Positions 44,137-53,871 of a stretch of 64,000 nucleotides of DNA are shown in pieces. The notes under the pieces are model-generated. The model made no database searches. It was not told where the DNA came from and saw only the letters and a program-made list of their open reading frames with translations. The stretch's first letter is position 1, and each line of letters opens with the position of its first letter. The position numbers were made by a program, and so were the translations under genes. Source of the stretch: Neorhizobium galegae bv. orientalis str. HAMBI 540 (GTDB taxonomy: Bacteria; Pseudomonadota; Alphaproteobacteria; Rhizobiales; Rhizobiaceae); the NCBI RefSeq assembly GCF_000731315.1, contig NZ_HG938353.1, forward strand, positions 3,224,001-3,288,000. Direction: 5' to 3'.

Positions 44137-45230
44137 GATGTGATTTCTCCTGCTGTCGGCTTGTTGGGGGTTTGGACATGCAAATTCGAAATGCCACCGG
44201 CCTGCGGGACGGCCGTCGACTGGCGCACGATGAGCTGCATCGGGACTCGGTCCGTCTCGGAGATAACGTTGCCGGTCGAAGCCTCCTCGGCTCCGTTCTC
44301 GGCCTCTCCCTCAGGCTCGATCGCACGGATGAGCGCGGCAATCGCCAGATCGGCGATGGTGGCCATGTCCATGCGTACCGTGGTGAGCGCCGGCGTGACC
44401 ACCGCCGACCAGATGAGATCGTCGAAACCGGTGACGCTGACCGTTTCCGGCACGCCGATGCCGGCGCGCTGCAGTTCCGTCAGCGCCCGAAGCGCCGAAA
44501 GATCGGAGACAGCCGCAAAAGCCGTAAAACCCGCCCTGGCCTTGTCCGCCAGACCGAGCGGGCAGCCTTCGCCCGAAACTGCCTCGACCTTCTCGATCCA
44601 CATCGTATCGCATTCGACCTGCGCGCCGAGGCCAGCCTTCAGCCCGCCGATACGGTCGTTCTGCACGTTCGAGGAGGCGCTGGTGCCGATCAGCAGGACC
44701 TTGCGGTGACCAAGCTCTGCAAGATGGCGACCCATCTGGCTGCCACCATCCCAATGGTCGGCCGAAACGGTATTGCCGGGCGTGGAGGGCGTATCGATGA
44801 CGGCAACGGGGCAGCCGACATCGGCGATCCGCGTGCCGCGCCGGGGAACGATGACCATGCCGTCGACGCCGCGTTCCAGAAGCCGGCCGATCGCCTCGGT
44901 CTGCGCCGCGATATCGCCGCGGGAGTCGGCGATGAGCACGCCGTAGCCGGCATTCGAGGCGGCGTTCTCGATCGCCTGGGCAATCTGCGGGAAGAGCGGG
45001 TTGGCGATATCCGGGAGGACAAGGCCGAGCACGCCGGTGCGGCCGGTGCGCAGCGCCCGGGCGGTCAGGCTCGGCACATAACCGAGCTCGCTTGCCTTGG
45101 CCCGAACCTTCTCGATAAGCTCCGGCGACACGCGTCCCTTGCCGGAAAGCGCATTCGACACGGTCGCCGCCGACACGCCAAGGGCGGCAGCGATGGCGCT
45201 CATGTTCGGTCCGGGACGGGGTGAAGCCAT
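44133..45230 (-). CDS. LacI-family regulator of the purine operon
   Basis: Repressor of 365 aa. The DNA-binding helix-turn-helix MSAIAAALGVSAATVSNALSGKGRVSPELIEKV with the LacI hinge helix (LTARALRTG) spans residues 10-66. The periplasmic-binding-protein-like effector domain follows (TGVLGLVLPDIANPLFPQI). It is the first gene of the operon and is translationally coupled to the binding protein, an autoregulated arrangement. A perfect palindrome sits 13 bp before the start. Confidence 0.9.
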   Translation of the reverse strand: MASPRPGPNMSAIAAALGVSAATVSNALSGKGRVSPELIEKVRAKASELGYVPSLTARALRTGRTGVLGLVLPDIANPLFPQIAQAIENAASNAGYGVLIADSRGDIAAQTEAIGRLLERGVDGMVIVPRRGTRIADVGCPVAVIDTPSTPGNTVSADHWDGGSQMGRHLAELGHRKVLLIGTSASSNVQNDRIGGLKAGLGAQVECDTMWIEKVEAVSGEGCPLGLADKARAGFTAFAAVSDLSALRALTELQRAGIGVPETVSVTGFDDLIWSAVVTPALTTVRMDMATIADLAIAALIRAIEPEGEAENGAEEASTGNVISETDRVPMQLIVRQSTAVPQAGGISNLHVQTPNKPTAGEITS

Positions 45231-45242
45231 ATCATGCTCTGA

Positions 45243-45254
45243 TTAAACGTTTAA
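45243..45254. promoter_or_regulatory. LacI-type operator palindrome
   Basis: TTAAACGTTTAA, a perfect 12-bp palindrome with the central CG typical of LacI-family sites. It lies immediately after a candidate -10 and before the lacI-type gene, so binding would block transcription of the whole purine operon. Confidence 0.7.
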
Positions 45255-45257
45255 GCA

Positions 45258-45286
45258 CGAATACTTTGATCAATGGCTTTTGTCGA
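45258..45286 (-). promoter_or_regulatory. Candidate housekeeping promoter of the purine operon
   Basis: Minus-strand TCGACA (45286-45281), 17-bp spacer, TATTCG (45263-45258). The match is moderate, supported by the adjacent operator. Confidence 0.45.
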
Positions 45287-45382
45287 GTCGTTTGTAAATG
45301 CCAGTCCGGATATCCCCATATGCGGCCTTGACTTCCTCGCCCCGACCTGTGGAAATCCTCGGGTATTCATGAGGAAACAGTG

Positions 45383-46810
45383 ATGCAGGACGACGAGATA
45401 ACCGGCCTTTCCGCCACGGAACTTTCGGAAGCGATCCATGACGGCCGGGCCTCCTGCGCCGAAGTGATGACGGCCTATCTCGAACGGATCGACAGGTTCA
45501 ACCCCGCAATCAACGCGATCGTCAGCCTGCGCAGCCGGGAAGAGCTTCTGGCCGAGGCTATGGTACGCGACGCAGAGCTTGGCTCAGGCAAATCGCGCGG
45601 CTGGATGCATGGCATGCCGATCGCCATCAAGGATCTCTGCGAAGTGAAGGGCATCCGCTGCACCTATGGCTCGCCGATCTTTGCCGATTTCGTGCCTGAG
45701 AAGGACGAGGTGATGGTCGAGCGCATTCGCGCGGCCGGCGCGATCATCATCGGCAAGACCAACACGCCCGAACAGGGGCTCGGCTCGCAAAGCTACAATC
45801 CTGTGCACGGTGTCACCAGGAACCCCTACGACCTGACCAAGACGGTCGGCGGCTCGAGCGGCGGTGCGGCAGCGGCCCTTTCGGCACATCTCCTGCCGGT
45901 CGCGGATGGCGGAGACATGATGGGCTCGCTGCGCAACCCCGCGGCCTTCAACAATGTCGTCGGCTTCCGCCCGAGTTTCGGCCGCGTCCCCTCCTCCCTG
46001 AAGCTGGAGAACTTCATGGGCCAGCTCTCCGTTCTGGGACCGATGGGCCGCACGGTGCGCGATGTCGCCGCCCTGCTTTCGACCCAGGCCGGTTACGATC
46101 CGCGCGATCCGCTATCCTTGCCGACCGAGGACCTGACGCCGCAAGAGGACCGCGATTTTTCGGGCACCCGTATCGCCTGGCTCGGCGATCTCGGCGGTTA
46201 CCTGCCTTTCGAACCCGGCGTGCTGGAACTCTGCCGGGCGACGCTTCCGGTCTTCGAACGGATCGGCTGTGCGGTGGACGAATTCGTTCCGGACTTCGAC
46301 ATGGACGACCTCTGGCGCTCCTGGACGACGCTGCGCAGTTGGCTGACCGCGAGCGGCATGCGTGACAACTACGACGATCCGGAAAAGCGCGCCAAGATGA
46401 AGCCCGAGATCATCTGGGAAATCGAGCGCGGGCTCGACATGACGGCGCGCGAGGTGCATTTCGCCTCAAAACGCCGCAGTGCCTGGTATCAATACCTGCT
46501 GACCGTGTTCGACCGGTACGATTACCTGATCCTGCCCTCCGCCCAGGTCTTCCCCTTCGACGCTGAAACCCACTGGCCGAAGGAGATCGGCGGCCGGACG
46601 ATGGACACCTATCATCGCTGGATGGAAGTGGTGGTCCCGGCCTCGATGGCCGGCCTTCCGGTCGCCGCCATGCCCGCCGGCTTTGGCAAAAACGGCCTGC
46701 CCGCCGGCATCCAGATCATCGGCCGCCCGCGCGCCGACAAGGCGGTGCTGGAGATTGCGCTTGCCTATGAAGCGGCCACGGATTGGTTGGGGCGGAGGCC
46801 GAAGCTTTAG
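45383..46810 (+). CDS. Amidase-signature family hydrolase
   Basis: Amidase of 475 aa. Catalytic lysine in AIKDLCE, cis-serine in GGSSGGAAAA, nucleophile in GGDMMGSLRNPA. The C-terminal LPAGIQIIGRPRAD is usual. ATG 45383 has GAGGAAACA upstream; a GTG precedes it. It is divergent from the purine operon and alone in its unit. The substrate could be a short amide; nothing around it decides. Confidence 0.88.
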   Translation: MQDDEITGLSATELSEAIHDGRASCAEVMTAYLERIDRFNPAINAIVSLRSREELLAEAMVRDAELGSGKSRGWMHGMPIAIKDLCEVKGIRCTYGSPIFADFVPEKDEVMVERIRAAGAIIIGKTNTPEQGLGSQSYNPVHGVTRNPYDLTKTVGGSSGGAAAALSAHLLPVADGGDMMGSLRNPAAFNNVVGFRPSFGRVPSSLKLENFMGQLSVLGPMGRTVRDVAALLSTQAGYDPRDPLSLPTEDLTPQEDRDFSGTRIAWLGDLGGYLPFEPGVLELCRATLPVFERIGCAVDEFVPDFDMDDLWRSWTTLRSWLTASGMRDNYDDPEKRAKMKPEIIWEIERGLDMTAREVHFASKRRSAWYQYLLTVFDRYDYLILPSAQVFPFDAETHWPKEIGGRTMDTYHRWMEVVVPASMAGLPVAAMPAGFGKNGLPAGIQIIGRPRADKAVLEIALAYEAATDWLGRRPKL

Positions 46811-46833
46811 GCGAGGCGGAGCGGCGTTTTTAA

Positions 46834-46925
46834 CCCTCCCCTTGTGGGGAGGGTGGCCGGCAGGCGGAGGGGCCTGAATACGGAGCGAAGTCCCCTCCCC
46901 AACCCCTCCCCACAAGGGGGCGGGG
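46834..46925. repeat. C/G-rich palindromic intergenic repeat
   Basis: Hairpin CCCTCCCC-TTGT-GGGGAGGG at 46834-46853, followed about 50 bp later by its inverted copy CCCTCCCCACAAGGGG (46904-46919). The CTCCCCTTGTGGGGAGGG core is a short repeat seen widely in rhizobial intergenic DNA. It lies between convergent genes and may also act as terminator for both. Confidence 0.65.
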
Positions 46926-46940
46926 CTCCACACACCCGCT

Positions 46941-47873
46941 CTACCAGCCCACAACTTCTTCCCTGTACCGCCCGACCTCCTCGATCAGCCACGCCCGAAA
47001 CGCCACCACCGGCCGAAAATCGACCTTGCTGAGCGGGGCCACCGCATAATAGGCGCTGGGGCTCGTCACCTGATGCGGGAACGCTTCGACAAGCTGGCCG
47101 CCCGCCAGTTCCGAGTCGATCAGGAAAAGCGGCATCAGCGCAACCCCGAGGCCCGCAATGCAGGCTTGGGCAACGTTGCCGAACTGTTCGAAGCGCATGC
47201 CCTGCGACGGCGTGCCGATGATCCCGAGGCTTTCGAACCAGTGGTTCCAGGCGCCCGGCCGCGAGGCCATGTGCAGCAGCGGCAGGCGCATCAGGTCCTC
47301 GGCCTTTTTGATCGGGTGCAAGGCGAGGAATGCCGGCGATGAGACCGGCGCCACCATTTCCTCCATCAGGAAGGTGCATTCCGCGCCCGGCCAGTCCGGC
47401 CCCTTTTCACGCCTAGGCCCTATGTGGATCGCCATATCGATGCCGTCGCGGTCGAAATCGAAGACCCCGATGCGAGTGGCGAAATTGAGCGTGATCTCCG
47501 GATGCCTTGCGACGAATTGCGGGATGCGCGGCATCAGCCAGCGGGTGCCGAAAGTCGGCAGGATCGCGAGGTTCAACTGGTCGCTATGCCGTTTGGTCAT
47601 GACGGCCAGCGAAGCCGAGCGAATTTGCGACAGTGCGATCGCCACTGCCTTGGCGTAGTCCGCACCGGCGTTGGTGAGCATGACCCCACGGCTGGTGCGG
47701 TCGAACAACTGGATGCCAAGCTGCTCTTCCAGCCCCGAAACCTGCCGGCTGATCGCCCCCTGCGTCAGCGACAGCTCTTCCGCCGCGCCTGAGAAACTGC
47801 CGAGCCGGGCGACGGAATCGAAGGCCGCGAGCGCGGAGGTGGAGGGGAGCAGTTTTCGCGAGAGGCTGACCAT
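46941..47873 (-). CDS. LysR-family regulator, GcvA-like, probable regulator of gcdH
   Basis: Regulator of 310 aa. The DNA-binding domain (about 12-70) is TSALAAFDSVARLGSFSGAAEEL then LTQGAISRQVSGLEEQLGIQLFDR. The effector domain shows NLAILPTFGTRWLMPRI and FDFDRDGIDMAIHIG, as in GcvA/AmpR-type members. It is divergent from glutaryl-CoA dehydrogenase with 114 bp between, the layout expected of a dedicated activator. Confidence 0.88.
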   Translation of the reverse strand: MVSLSRKLLPSTSALAAFDSVARLGSFSGAAEELSLTQGAISRQVSGLEEQLGIQLFDRTSRGVMLTNAGADYAKAVAIALSQIRSASLAVMTKRHSDQLNLAILPTFGTRWLMPRIPQFVARHPEITLNFATRIGVFDFDRDGIDMAIHIGPRREKGPDWPGAECTFLMEEMVAPVSSPAFLALHPIKKAEDLMRLPLLHMASRPGAWNHWFESLGIIGTPSQGMRFEQFGNVAQACIAGLGVALMPLFLIDSELAGGQLVEAFPHQVTSPSAYYAVAPLSKVDFRPVVAFRAWLIEEVGRYREEVVGW

Positions 47874-47987
47874 TGCCTATTACTATAGATCATGGCTTGA
47901 TGAGTAAACGGTGCTTGCTCTCGGGCGCTGTGCTGGCGATAATTCTTTAAACTTCAATTTGCCAGATTTCAAACCGGAGGCAGACCC

Positions 47988-49163
47988 TTGGCTTTTTCCT
48001 GGAACGATCCCTTACTTCTCGAAGAGCAGCTGACCGACGAGGAGCGGATGATCCGTGACGCGGCTGCCGCCTTCGCCAAGGCCGAGCTCCTGCCGCGCGT
48101 CCAGGAAGCTTATCTCGACGAGACGACCGACAAGGGCCTGTTCAAGCTGATGGGCCAGACCGGCCTGCTCGGCGTGACTCTGCCGGAAGAATACGGCGCA
48201 GCCAACGCCTCCTACGTCGCCTACGGCCTCGTCGCCCGCGAGATCGAGCGCATCGACAGCGGTTACCGCTCGATGATGAGCGTCCAGTCCTCGCTGGTCA
48301 TCTATCCGATCTTCGCCTACGGCTCCGACGAGCAGAAGAAGAAGTACCTGCCCGGCCTCGTCTCCGGCGAACTGATCGGCTGTTTCGGCCTGACCGAGCC
48401 CGACGCCGGCTCCGATCCCGGCGGCATGAAAACGCGTGCTGAAAAAATCGAAGGCGGTTATCGCCTGCGCGGCTCCAAGATGTGGATTTCCAACGCGCCG
48501 ATCGCCGATGTCTTCGTCGTCTGGGCAAAGTCGGAAGCCCATAACAACGAGATCCGCGGCTTCGTGCTCGAAAAGGGCATGAAGGGCCTCTCGGCGCCCA
48601 AGATCGGCGGCAAGCTCTCGCTGCGCGCCTCGATCACCGGCGAGATCGTCATGGACAGCGTCGAAGTCGGCGAGGATGCGATCCTGCCGAACGTTTCGGG
48701 CCTGAAAGGCCCCTTCGGCTGCCTCAACCGCGCCCGCTATGGCATTTCCTGGGGCGTCATGGGCGCCGCCGAAGACTGCTGGTTCCGCGCCCGCCAGTAC
48801 GGTCTTGACCGCAAGCAGTTCGGCAAGCCGCTTGCCGGCATGCAGCTCTACCAGAAGAAGCTCGCCGACATGCAGACCGAAATCACCCTCGGCCTGCAGG
48901 CTTCGCTCCGCGTCGGCCAGCTGATGGACCAGCACAAGATGGCCCCGGAAATGATCTCCATCGTCAAGCGCAACAATTGCGGCAAGGCGCTCGATATCGC
49001 GAGGCAAGCCCGCGACATGCACGGCGGCAACGGCATCCAGATCGAGTATCACGTCATGCGCCATTCGCAGAACCTGGAGACGGTCAACACCTACGAAGGC
49101 ACGCACGACGTCCACGCGCTGATCCTGGGCCGCGCTCAGACGGGTATCCAGGCGTTTTTCTGA
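47988..49163 (+). CDS. gcdH: Glutaryl-CoA dehydrogenase
   Basis: FAD acyl-CoA dehydrogenase of 391 aa that oxidises and decarboxylates glutaryl-CoA to crotonyl-CoA in lysine/tryptophan degradation. Family markers are [40 protein letters not shown], and the catalytic glutamate in [17 protein letters not shown]. These match GCDH more closely than other acyl-CoA dehydrogenases. The start is a TTG at 47988 with GGAGG 7 nt upstream. An intrinsic terminator follows. Confidence 0.92.
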   Translation: MAFSWNDPLLLEEQLTDEERMIRDAAAAFAKAELLPRVQEAYLDETTDKGLFKLMGQTGLLGVTLPEEYGAANASYVAYGLVAREIERIDSGYRSMMSVQSSLVIYPIFAYGSDEQKKKYLPGLVSGELIGCFGLTEPDAGSDPGGMKTRAEKIEGGYRLRGSKMWISNAPIADVFVVWAKSEAHNNEIRGFVLEKGMKGLSAPKIGGKLSLRASITGEIVMDSVEVGEDAILPNVSGLKGPFGCLNRARYGISWGVMGAAEDCWFRARQYGLDRKQFGKPLAGMQLYQKKLADMQTEITLGLQASLRVGQLMDQHKMAPEMISIVKRNNCGKALDIARQARDMHGGNGIQIEYHVMRHSQNLETVNTYEGTHDVHALILGRAQTGIQAFF

Positions 49164-49189
49164 GCGGAAACTCTACAACTTCGACAAAT

Positions 49190-49219
49190 AAGCCCGGCCG
49201 CCGCCAGCGCGCCGGGCTT
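49190..49219 (+). terminator. Intrinsic terminator of gcdH
   Basis: Stem AAGCCCGGC/GCCGGGCTT (49190-49198, 49211-49219), 12-nt loop, running into TTTTA. Classic Rho-independent form, 26 bp past the gcdH stop. Confidence 0.85.
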
Positions 49220-49263
49220 TTATATCTCGATCTCGGCGTTTCAGCCGAATGGCGGTCGCGGAT

Positions 49264-49758
49264 TCACACGCGCGCGCCCAGGGTGACGAGAAGTTCATCC
49301 AGCTGCCCGAACTGTTCGGGTATCGCACCTTCCATGCCGGCGCAGGATTCGTCGGCCGCTTCCTTGGAAGGATAGAGCTCATGCAGGACCAGCAGCGTCC
49401 TGCCGTCCTCCTCCTCCTCGAAGGTGACCGTGGTGACGGAGCCGTTTTCGCTTTCGTCATTGGTCCAGACGAGGCGCGATGGCGGCGACACTTCGAGATA
49501 TTTTCCGAAGAAGGTCATTGAGTTTGCGGCGTCCTGTCCGAACGTGACGCTATAGCCGCCTCCGGTGCGCACATCCATCTCGCAGGAAAGAAGCGGGACG
49601 CCGCTGGACTTGGGCGCCCACCACTGCTTGAACAATTCGGGCTTGGTCCATGCATCGAACACCAGGCGAACCGGGGCGTCGAAGCTGTGCGTCACGACCA
49701 GTTCGCGCTCCGATCCCCGTTCGACCGCCGTGCGGCCATTGCTCATTTTTTTGTCCAT
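49264..49758 (-). CDS. SRPBCC (AHSA1-like) domain protein
   Basis: START/AHSA1-fold protein of 164 aa with the family markers FDAPVRLVFDAWTKPELFKQWWAP, GGGYSVTFG and PPSRLVWTND. Such proteins bind hydrophobic ligands; no enzymatic role is assigned. It follows the VOC-family gene by 12 nt, a pair often found together. ATG 49746 is an alternative start. Confidence 0.82.
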   Translation of the reverse strand: MDKKMSNGRTAVERGSERELVVTHSFDAPVRLVFDAWTKPELFKQWWAPKSSGVPLLSCEMDVRTGGGYSVTFGQDAANSMTFFGKYLEVSPPSRLVWTNDESENGSVTTVTFEEEEDGRTLLVLHELYPSKEAADESCAGMEGAIPEQFGQLDELLVTLGARV

Positions 49759-49770
49759 TGGTTGTCTCCC

Positions 49771-50244
49771 TTAGCCACGCCGGGCAGCTTCGATTGCCGC
49801 AACGTCGATCTTCTTCATGGTCATCATCGCATCGAAGGCACGTTTCGCCTCGCCGCCGCCGACAGCCAGGGCTTCGATGAGGACACGCGGCGTGATCTGC
49901 CAGGAGACGCCCCATTTATCCTTGCACCATCCGCATTCGCTTTCCTGACCGCCGTTACCGACGATGGCGTTCCAGTAGCGATCGGTCTCTTCCTGGTCTT
50001 CGGTCGAAATCTGGAAGGAAAACGCTTCGTTGTGCTTGAAGATCGGGCCGCCGTTCAGGCCGATGCATGCCACTCCGGCAACGGTAAATTCCACCACGAG
50101 CACATCCCCCTGCTTGCCGTCCGGGTAATCGCCGGGCGCGCGCGTTGCGGGGCCGACCTTGCTGTCCGGAAAAGTCTCGGCATAGAAGCGGGCAGCCTCC
50201 TCGGCATTCTTGTCGAACCATAAGCAGATTGTGTTCTTCGCCAT
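49771..50244 (-). CDS. VOC-family protein (PhnB/UbiG-like)
   Basis: A 157-aa protein of the vicinal-oxygen-chelate/PhnB-like group, often mislabelled 3-demethylubiquinone methyltransferase. Features are ICLWFDKNAEEAARFYAETF, FKHNEAFSFQISTEDQEETDRYWNAI and CKDKWGVSWQI. ATG 50244 is chosen, with GGGAGAA upstream; the 219-bp gap before it shows no gene. No clear metal-binding triad, so the function is unknown. Confidence 0.85.
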   Translation of the reverse strand: MAKNTICLWFDKNAEEAARFYAETFPDSKVGPATRAPGDYPDGKQGDVLVVEFTVAGVACIGLNGGPIFKHNEAFSFQISTEDQEETDRYWNAIVGNGGQESECGWCKDKWGVSWQITPRVLIEALAVGGGEAKRAFDAMMTMKKIDVAAIEAARRG

Positions 50245-50463
50245 TGCATTTCTCCCTTTCGATCCTGGTTGCGCGGTCGTCGATGGCGACCATATCTTAA
50301 AGACGCACGTGCTTTCGCTAATCCGACATCCAGCCGAAAAAACTTGCATTCACTCACCAACCGCGCCGTTTTTCGTCATTGGAGAAATTCCCGCCTTCGG
50401 TGTATCAGTGAAACGCTGCCGTGATCGGCGGCGAGGAAATGAAACAAAAGGTCGTTTTGAAGA

Positions 50464-51045
50464 ATGCACGCCATGGAGAATGCGGCGGAAGGGGCCGGTG
50501 GCGGTTTCAATGTCGGCGAGCGTCTTTGCCTGGTGCGCAAGCAGCACGGCCTGTCGCAGCGGGCGCTGGCGGTCAAGGCGGGTGTCACCCATTCCCTCGT
50601 GTCGCTGATTGAGAAGAACAAGGTCAGCCCCTCGGTCGCCTCGCTGAAGAAGATCCTCGAGGCAATCAACTATCCGCTGACCGACTTCTTCGCGTTGACC
50701 CTGCCGCCGGTCGACCAAGTGTTCTACCGCGCTGATGAACTGACGCCGCTTTCGACCGGCGCTTTGACGCTGCTGCAGGTCGGCGACGCCAAATCCCACA
50801 GCGTCCAGATTTTCCACGAGTTCTACGAGCCTGGCGCCGATACCGGCGAGACCATGCTGCAGCATGAGGCGGAAGAAGGCGGCGTGGTCGTCGCCGGCGC
50901 ACTGGAACTGACCGTCGGCAGCCAGACGCGCATCCTCAAAAAGGGCGACGCCTTCCTCTTCGACAGCCGCCAGCCGCACCGATATCGTAACGTCGGAACC
51001 GAGCGCTGCGAGGTGGTAAGTGCCTGCACGCCACCCTATCTTTAA
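50464..51045 (+). CDS. XRE-family regulator with cupin domain (PuuR-like)
   Basis: Regulator of 193 aa. An N-terminal XRE helix-turn-helix (VRKQHGLSQRALAVKAGVTHSLVSLIEKNKVSPSVASLKKI, about 24-65) is followed by a C-terminal cupin domain (about 115-185: EEGGVVVAGALELTVG, KKGDAFLFDSRQPHRYRN). PuuR, which controls putrescine catabolism, has this layout. The semialdehyde dehydrogenase downstream on the same strand fits polyamine or GABA catabolism. ATG 50473 is an alternative start. Confidence 0.88.
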   Translation: MHAMENAAEGAGGGFNVGERLCLVRKQHGLSQRALAVKAGVTHSLVSLIEKNKVSPSVASLKKILEAINYPLTDFFALTLPPVDQVFYRADELTPLSTGALTLLQVGDAKSHSVQIFHEFYEPGADTGETMLQHEAEEGGVVVAGALELTVGSQTRILKKGDAFLFDSRQPHRYRNVGTERCEVVSACTPPYL

Positions 51046-51186
51046 GAAGAGCGAAGCCCGGATTTCATTCAGCACCTTTCGAACATTGCCAATGAACGTT
51101 GATTGTTGCTGTCAATTATTTTAGGTCAGACCCGATATTTCCGCACCCTCTCCCAACGCCTTTAAAACGGCGTATCCAGCCTTGAA

Positions 51187-52638
51187 ATGAAAGTGGACAC
51201 CATGCACAGCTATCCCGACGTCAAGCTTTTCATCAACGGCGAATGGCGCGATGCCATCGGCGGCGAAACCATCGATGTTTCCGATCCCGCGACGGAAGAA
51301 GTGATCGGGAAAATAGCCCATGCCCGCAAGGCGGACCTGGACCTGGCGCTGGAAGCCGCCGAAAAGGGCTTCAAGATCTGGCGCGACACCTCGCCCTTCG
51401 ACCGCTCGAAGCTGATGCGCAAGGCCGCCGACCTGCTGCGCCAGCGCGTCGACCAGATCGCCTATTACATGACCCGCGAACAGGGCAAGCCGCTCGCCCA
51501 GTCGAAGATGGAAGTCATGGGCGCCGCCGACACGATCGACTGGTTCGCCGAAGAAGCCCGTCGCACCTATGGCCAGATCATCCCGGCCCGCATGAGCGGC
51601 GTCTCGCAGATGGCGATCAAGCTGCCGGTCGGCCCTGTCGCCGCCTTCACGCCCTGGAACTTCCCGCTCAACCAGGTGGTCCGCAAGCTCTCCGCAGCTC
51701 TTGCGACCGGTTGCTCGATCATCGTCAAGGCGCCTGAAGAAACGCCCGCTTCGCCGGCCGAGCTGATCCGCGCCTTCATCGATGCCGGCGTGCCCGCGGG
51801 CGTCGTCAACCTCGTCTACGGCATTCCGGCCGAGATTTCCGAGTACCTGATCCCGCATCCGGTCATCCGCAAGATCTCGTTCACCGGCTCCACCCCGATC
51901 GGCAAACATCTGGCGGCCCTTGCCGGCAAGCACATGAAGCGCGCCACGATGGAACTCGGCGGCCATGCGCCGGTGATGATCTTCGATGATGCCGATCTCG
52001 AAAAGGCGATCGAAGTGACCGCCATGTCGAAATTCCGCAATGCCGGCCAGGTCTGCGTCGCCCCGACCCGCTTCCTCGTGCAGGACGGTATCGCCGACAA
52101 GTTCACCGCCGGTTTCGTCAAGGCGGCACAGGCGATCAAGGTCGGCAACGGCCTGGAAGACGGCGTGACCATGGGTCCGCTCGCCAACGAGCGCCGCATC
52201 CCCGCCATGGAAGCTTTGATCCAGGACGCCATCACCCATGGCGGCGAGCTGAAGACCGGCGGCCACCGCATCGGCAACAAGGGCCACTTCTTCGAGCCGA
52301 CGGTGCTCTCCGAAGTGCCGACATCGGCCAAGATCATGAACGACGAGCCCTTCGGCCCGATCGCAATCATCAACCGCTTCTCGCATTACGACGATGCGAT
52401 CGCGGAAGCCAACCGCCTGCCCTTCGGCCTCGCCTCCTACGCCTTCACCGGCTCGGTTAAGACCGCCCATGCGCTCAGCCGCCAGGTGGAAGCCGGCATG
52501 CTGACCATCAACCACAACGGTCTGGCCCTGCCGGAAGTACCGTTCGGCGGCATCAAGGACTCTGGCTACGGCACGGAAGGCGGCTCGGAAGCCACCGAAG
52601 CCTATCTCGAAACCCGCTTCGTCAGCCAGATGAGCTGA
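51187..52638 (+). CDS. NAD(P)-dependent succinate/glutarate-semialdehyde dehydrogenase
   Basis: Aldehyde dehydrogenase of 483 aa. The active-site pieces are [10 protein letters not shown] (catalytic asparagine), [21 protein letters not shown] (general-base glutamate) and [11 protein letters not shown] (nucleophilic cysteine). It is close in pattern to GabD and alpha-ketoglutarate-semialdehyde dehydrogenases. Upstream lies a PuuR-like regulator and, further, glutaryl-CoA dehydrogenase, so succinate semialdehyde or glutarate semialdehyde are both candidates. ATG 51202 is an alternative start. Confidence 0.88.
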   Translation: MKVDTMHSYPDVKLFINGEWRDAIGGETIDVSDPATEEVIGKIAHARKADLDLALEAAEKGFKIWRDTSPFDRSKLMRKAADLLRQRVDQIAYYMTREQGKPLAQSKMEVMGAADTIDWFAEEARRTYGQIIPARMSGVSQMAIKLPVGPVAAFTPWNFPLNQVVRKLSAALATGCSIIVKAPEETPASPAELIRAFIDAGVPAGVVNLVYGIPAEISEYLIPHPVIRKISFTGSTPIGKHLAALAGKHMKRATMELGGHAPVMIFDDADLEKAIEVTAMSKFRNAGQVCVAPTRFLVQDGIADKFTAGFVKAAQAIKVGNGLEDGVTMGPLANERRIPAMEALIQDAITHGGELKTGGHRIGNKGHFFEPTVLSEVPTSAKIMNDEPFGPIAIINRFSHYDDAIAEANRLPFGLASYAFTGSVKTAHALSRQVEAGMLTINHNGLALPEVPFGGIKDSGYGTEGGSEATEAYLETRFVSQMS

Positions 52639-52669
52639 TCTGACGGCTTCTTAGAACCTAGTTCTCGAC

Positions 52670-52697
52670 GCCGGTCGGTGCCCCTGCACCGGCCGGC
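52670..52697 (+). terminator. Intrinsic terminator of the semialdehyde dehydrogenase gene
   Basis: 12-bp stem with one G-U pair (52670-52681 with 52686-52697), 4-nt loop, followed by GTTTTCTTTT. Confidence 0.85.
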
Positions 52698-52770
52698 GTT
52701 TTCTTTTGCGCTTGCCGGTTTCACCCGAGTCAAATACCAAAAACAAACAGTGAACATCGGATGAAGCGCC

Positions 52771-53871
52771 ATGGCCGAGACTGAAGCAGCACCGCTCCTG
52801 AAGGAAATCTTCAACCGAGATCGCCTCCGGCATTTTACGGCGGAGACCCAGGCCATCCATCCCGGTTTCGATGGCGAGCGCTTTCTGACGCTCACTTCTG
52901 CCGGTCTCGATGATCTGAGCATCATGCAGCGCCTGCGTCAGATCGCCATCGCCTACCACGCGGTCCTGCCGGGCGGCTTCGAAAAGAATATCGACATCCT
53001 GCGGGCACTGGCACCGCGCATCAACCACGGCTTCGCCTCCATCGTGCTGCCGGAATATGTGGCGCTCCACGGCCATGACCATTTCGACCTGTCGATGGAG
53101 GCGCTCGCCTTCTTCACCCGCTTCGGCTCGTCGGAATTCGCCATCCGGCATTTCCTCCTGAAGGACCTCGCCCGGACACTGAAAGTGATGGAGACGTGGT
53201 CCCTCGACGACAACGAGCACGTGCGCCGGCTTTCGAGCGAAGGCTGCCGTCCGCGCCTGCCCTGGTCATTCCAGCTGAAAGAACTGATTGCCGACCCCTC
53301 GCCTGTCGCACCGATCCTCGAAAATCTGAGAAGCGACCCGAGCCTTTACGTGCGCAAATCCGTCGCCAACCATCTGAACGACATCACCAAGGACCATCCT
53401 ACCTGGGTGTTCGACAGGATCGCCGACTGGCCGAAGGACGACCCGCGCACCGCCTGGATCATCAAACAGGCGCTGCGCACGCTGATCAAGAAGGGTGATG
53501 CGAAAGCGCTGCACCATCTCGGCGCCGGCGAGAAGGCGGAAGTAAAGATCGACAGTTTCACGGTGACGCCGTCGTCGCTGAAACTCGGCGGCGCGGTGAA
53601 GATATCGGCCAGGATGGTGTCGACCGCGTCGGCGCCGCAGAAGCTGGTCGTCGATTATGCAGTCCACTACGTGAAGAAGGCCGGCGGCACCTCGAAGAAG
53701 GTCTTCAAGTGGAAGGAGATCACGTTTGGTGCTGGCGAAATCTGCGAACTCACGATGAGCCGCGCCATCCGCGACTTCACCACCCGCGTGCATTATGCAG
53801 GGCGGCATCCGGTCGAGCTGATCGTCAACGGCGAGGTGCTGGCCGAGGATGCGTTTGAACTGACGACTTAG
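52771..53871 (+). CDS. AlkC-type DNA alkylation repair glycosylase with C-terminal Ig-like domain
   Basis: DNA repair protein of 366 aa. Residues ~5-250 form a HEAT-like helical repeat array ([60 protein letters not shown]). The last ~100 residues are beta-rich ([25 protein letters not shown]) and look like the Ig-like domain reported for some AlkC enzymes. AlkC excises cationic alkyl bases such as 3-methyladenine. Its stop codon overlaps that of convergent cysA by 4 bp. Confidence 0.83.
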   Translation: MAETEAAPLLKEIFNRDRLRHFTAETQAIHPGFDGERFLTLTSAGLDDLSIMQRLRQIAIAYHAVLPGGFEKNIDILRALAPRINHGFASIVLPEYVALHGHDHFDLSMEALAFFTRFGSSEFAIRHFLLKDLARTLKVMETWSLDDNEHVRRLSSEGCRPRLPWSFQLKELIADPSPVAPILENLRSDPSLYVRKSVANHLNDITKDHPTWVFDRIADWPKDDPRTAWIIKQALRTLIKKGDAKALHHLGAGEKAEVKIDSFTVTPSSLKLGGAVKISARMVSTASAPQKLVVDYAVHYVKKAGGTSKKVFKWKEITFGAGEICELTMSRAIRDFTTRVHYAGRHPVELIVNGEVLAEDAFELTT

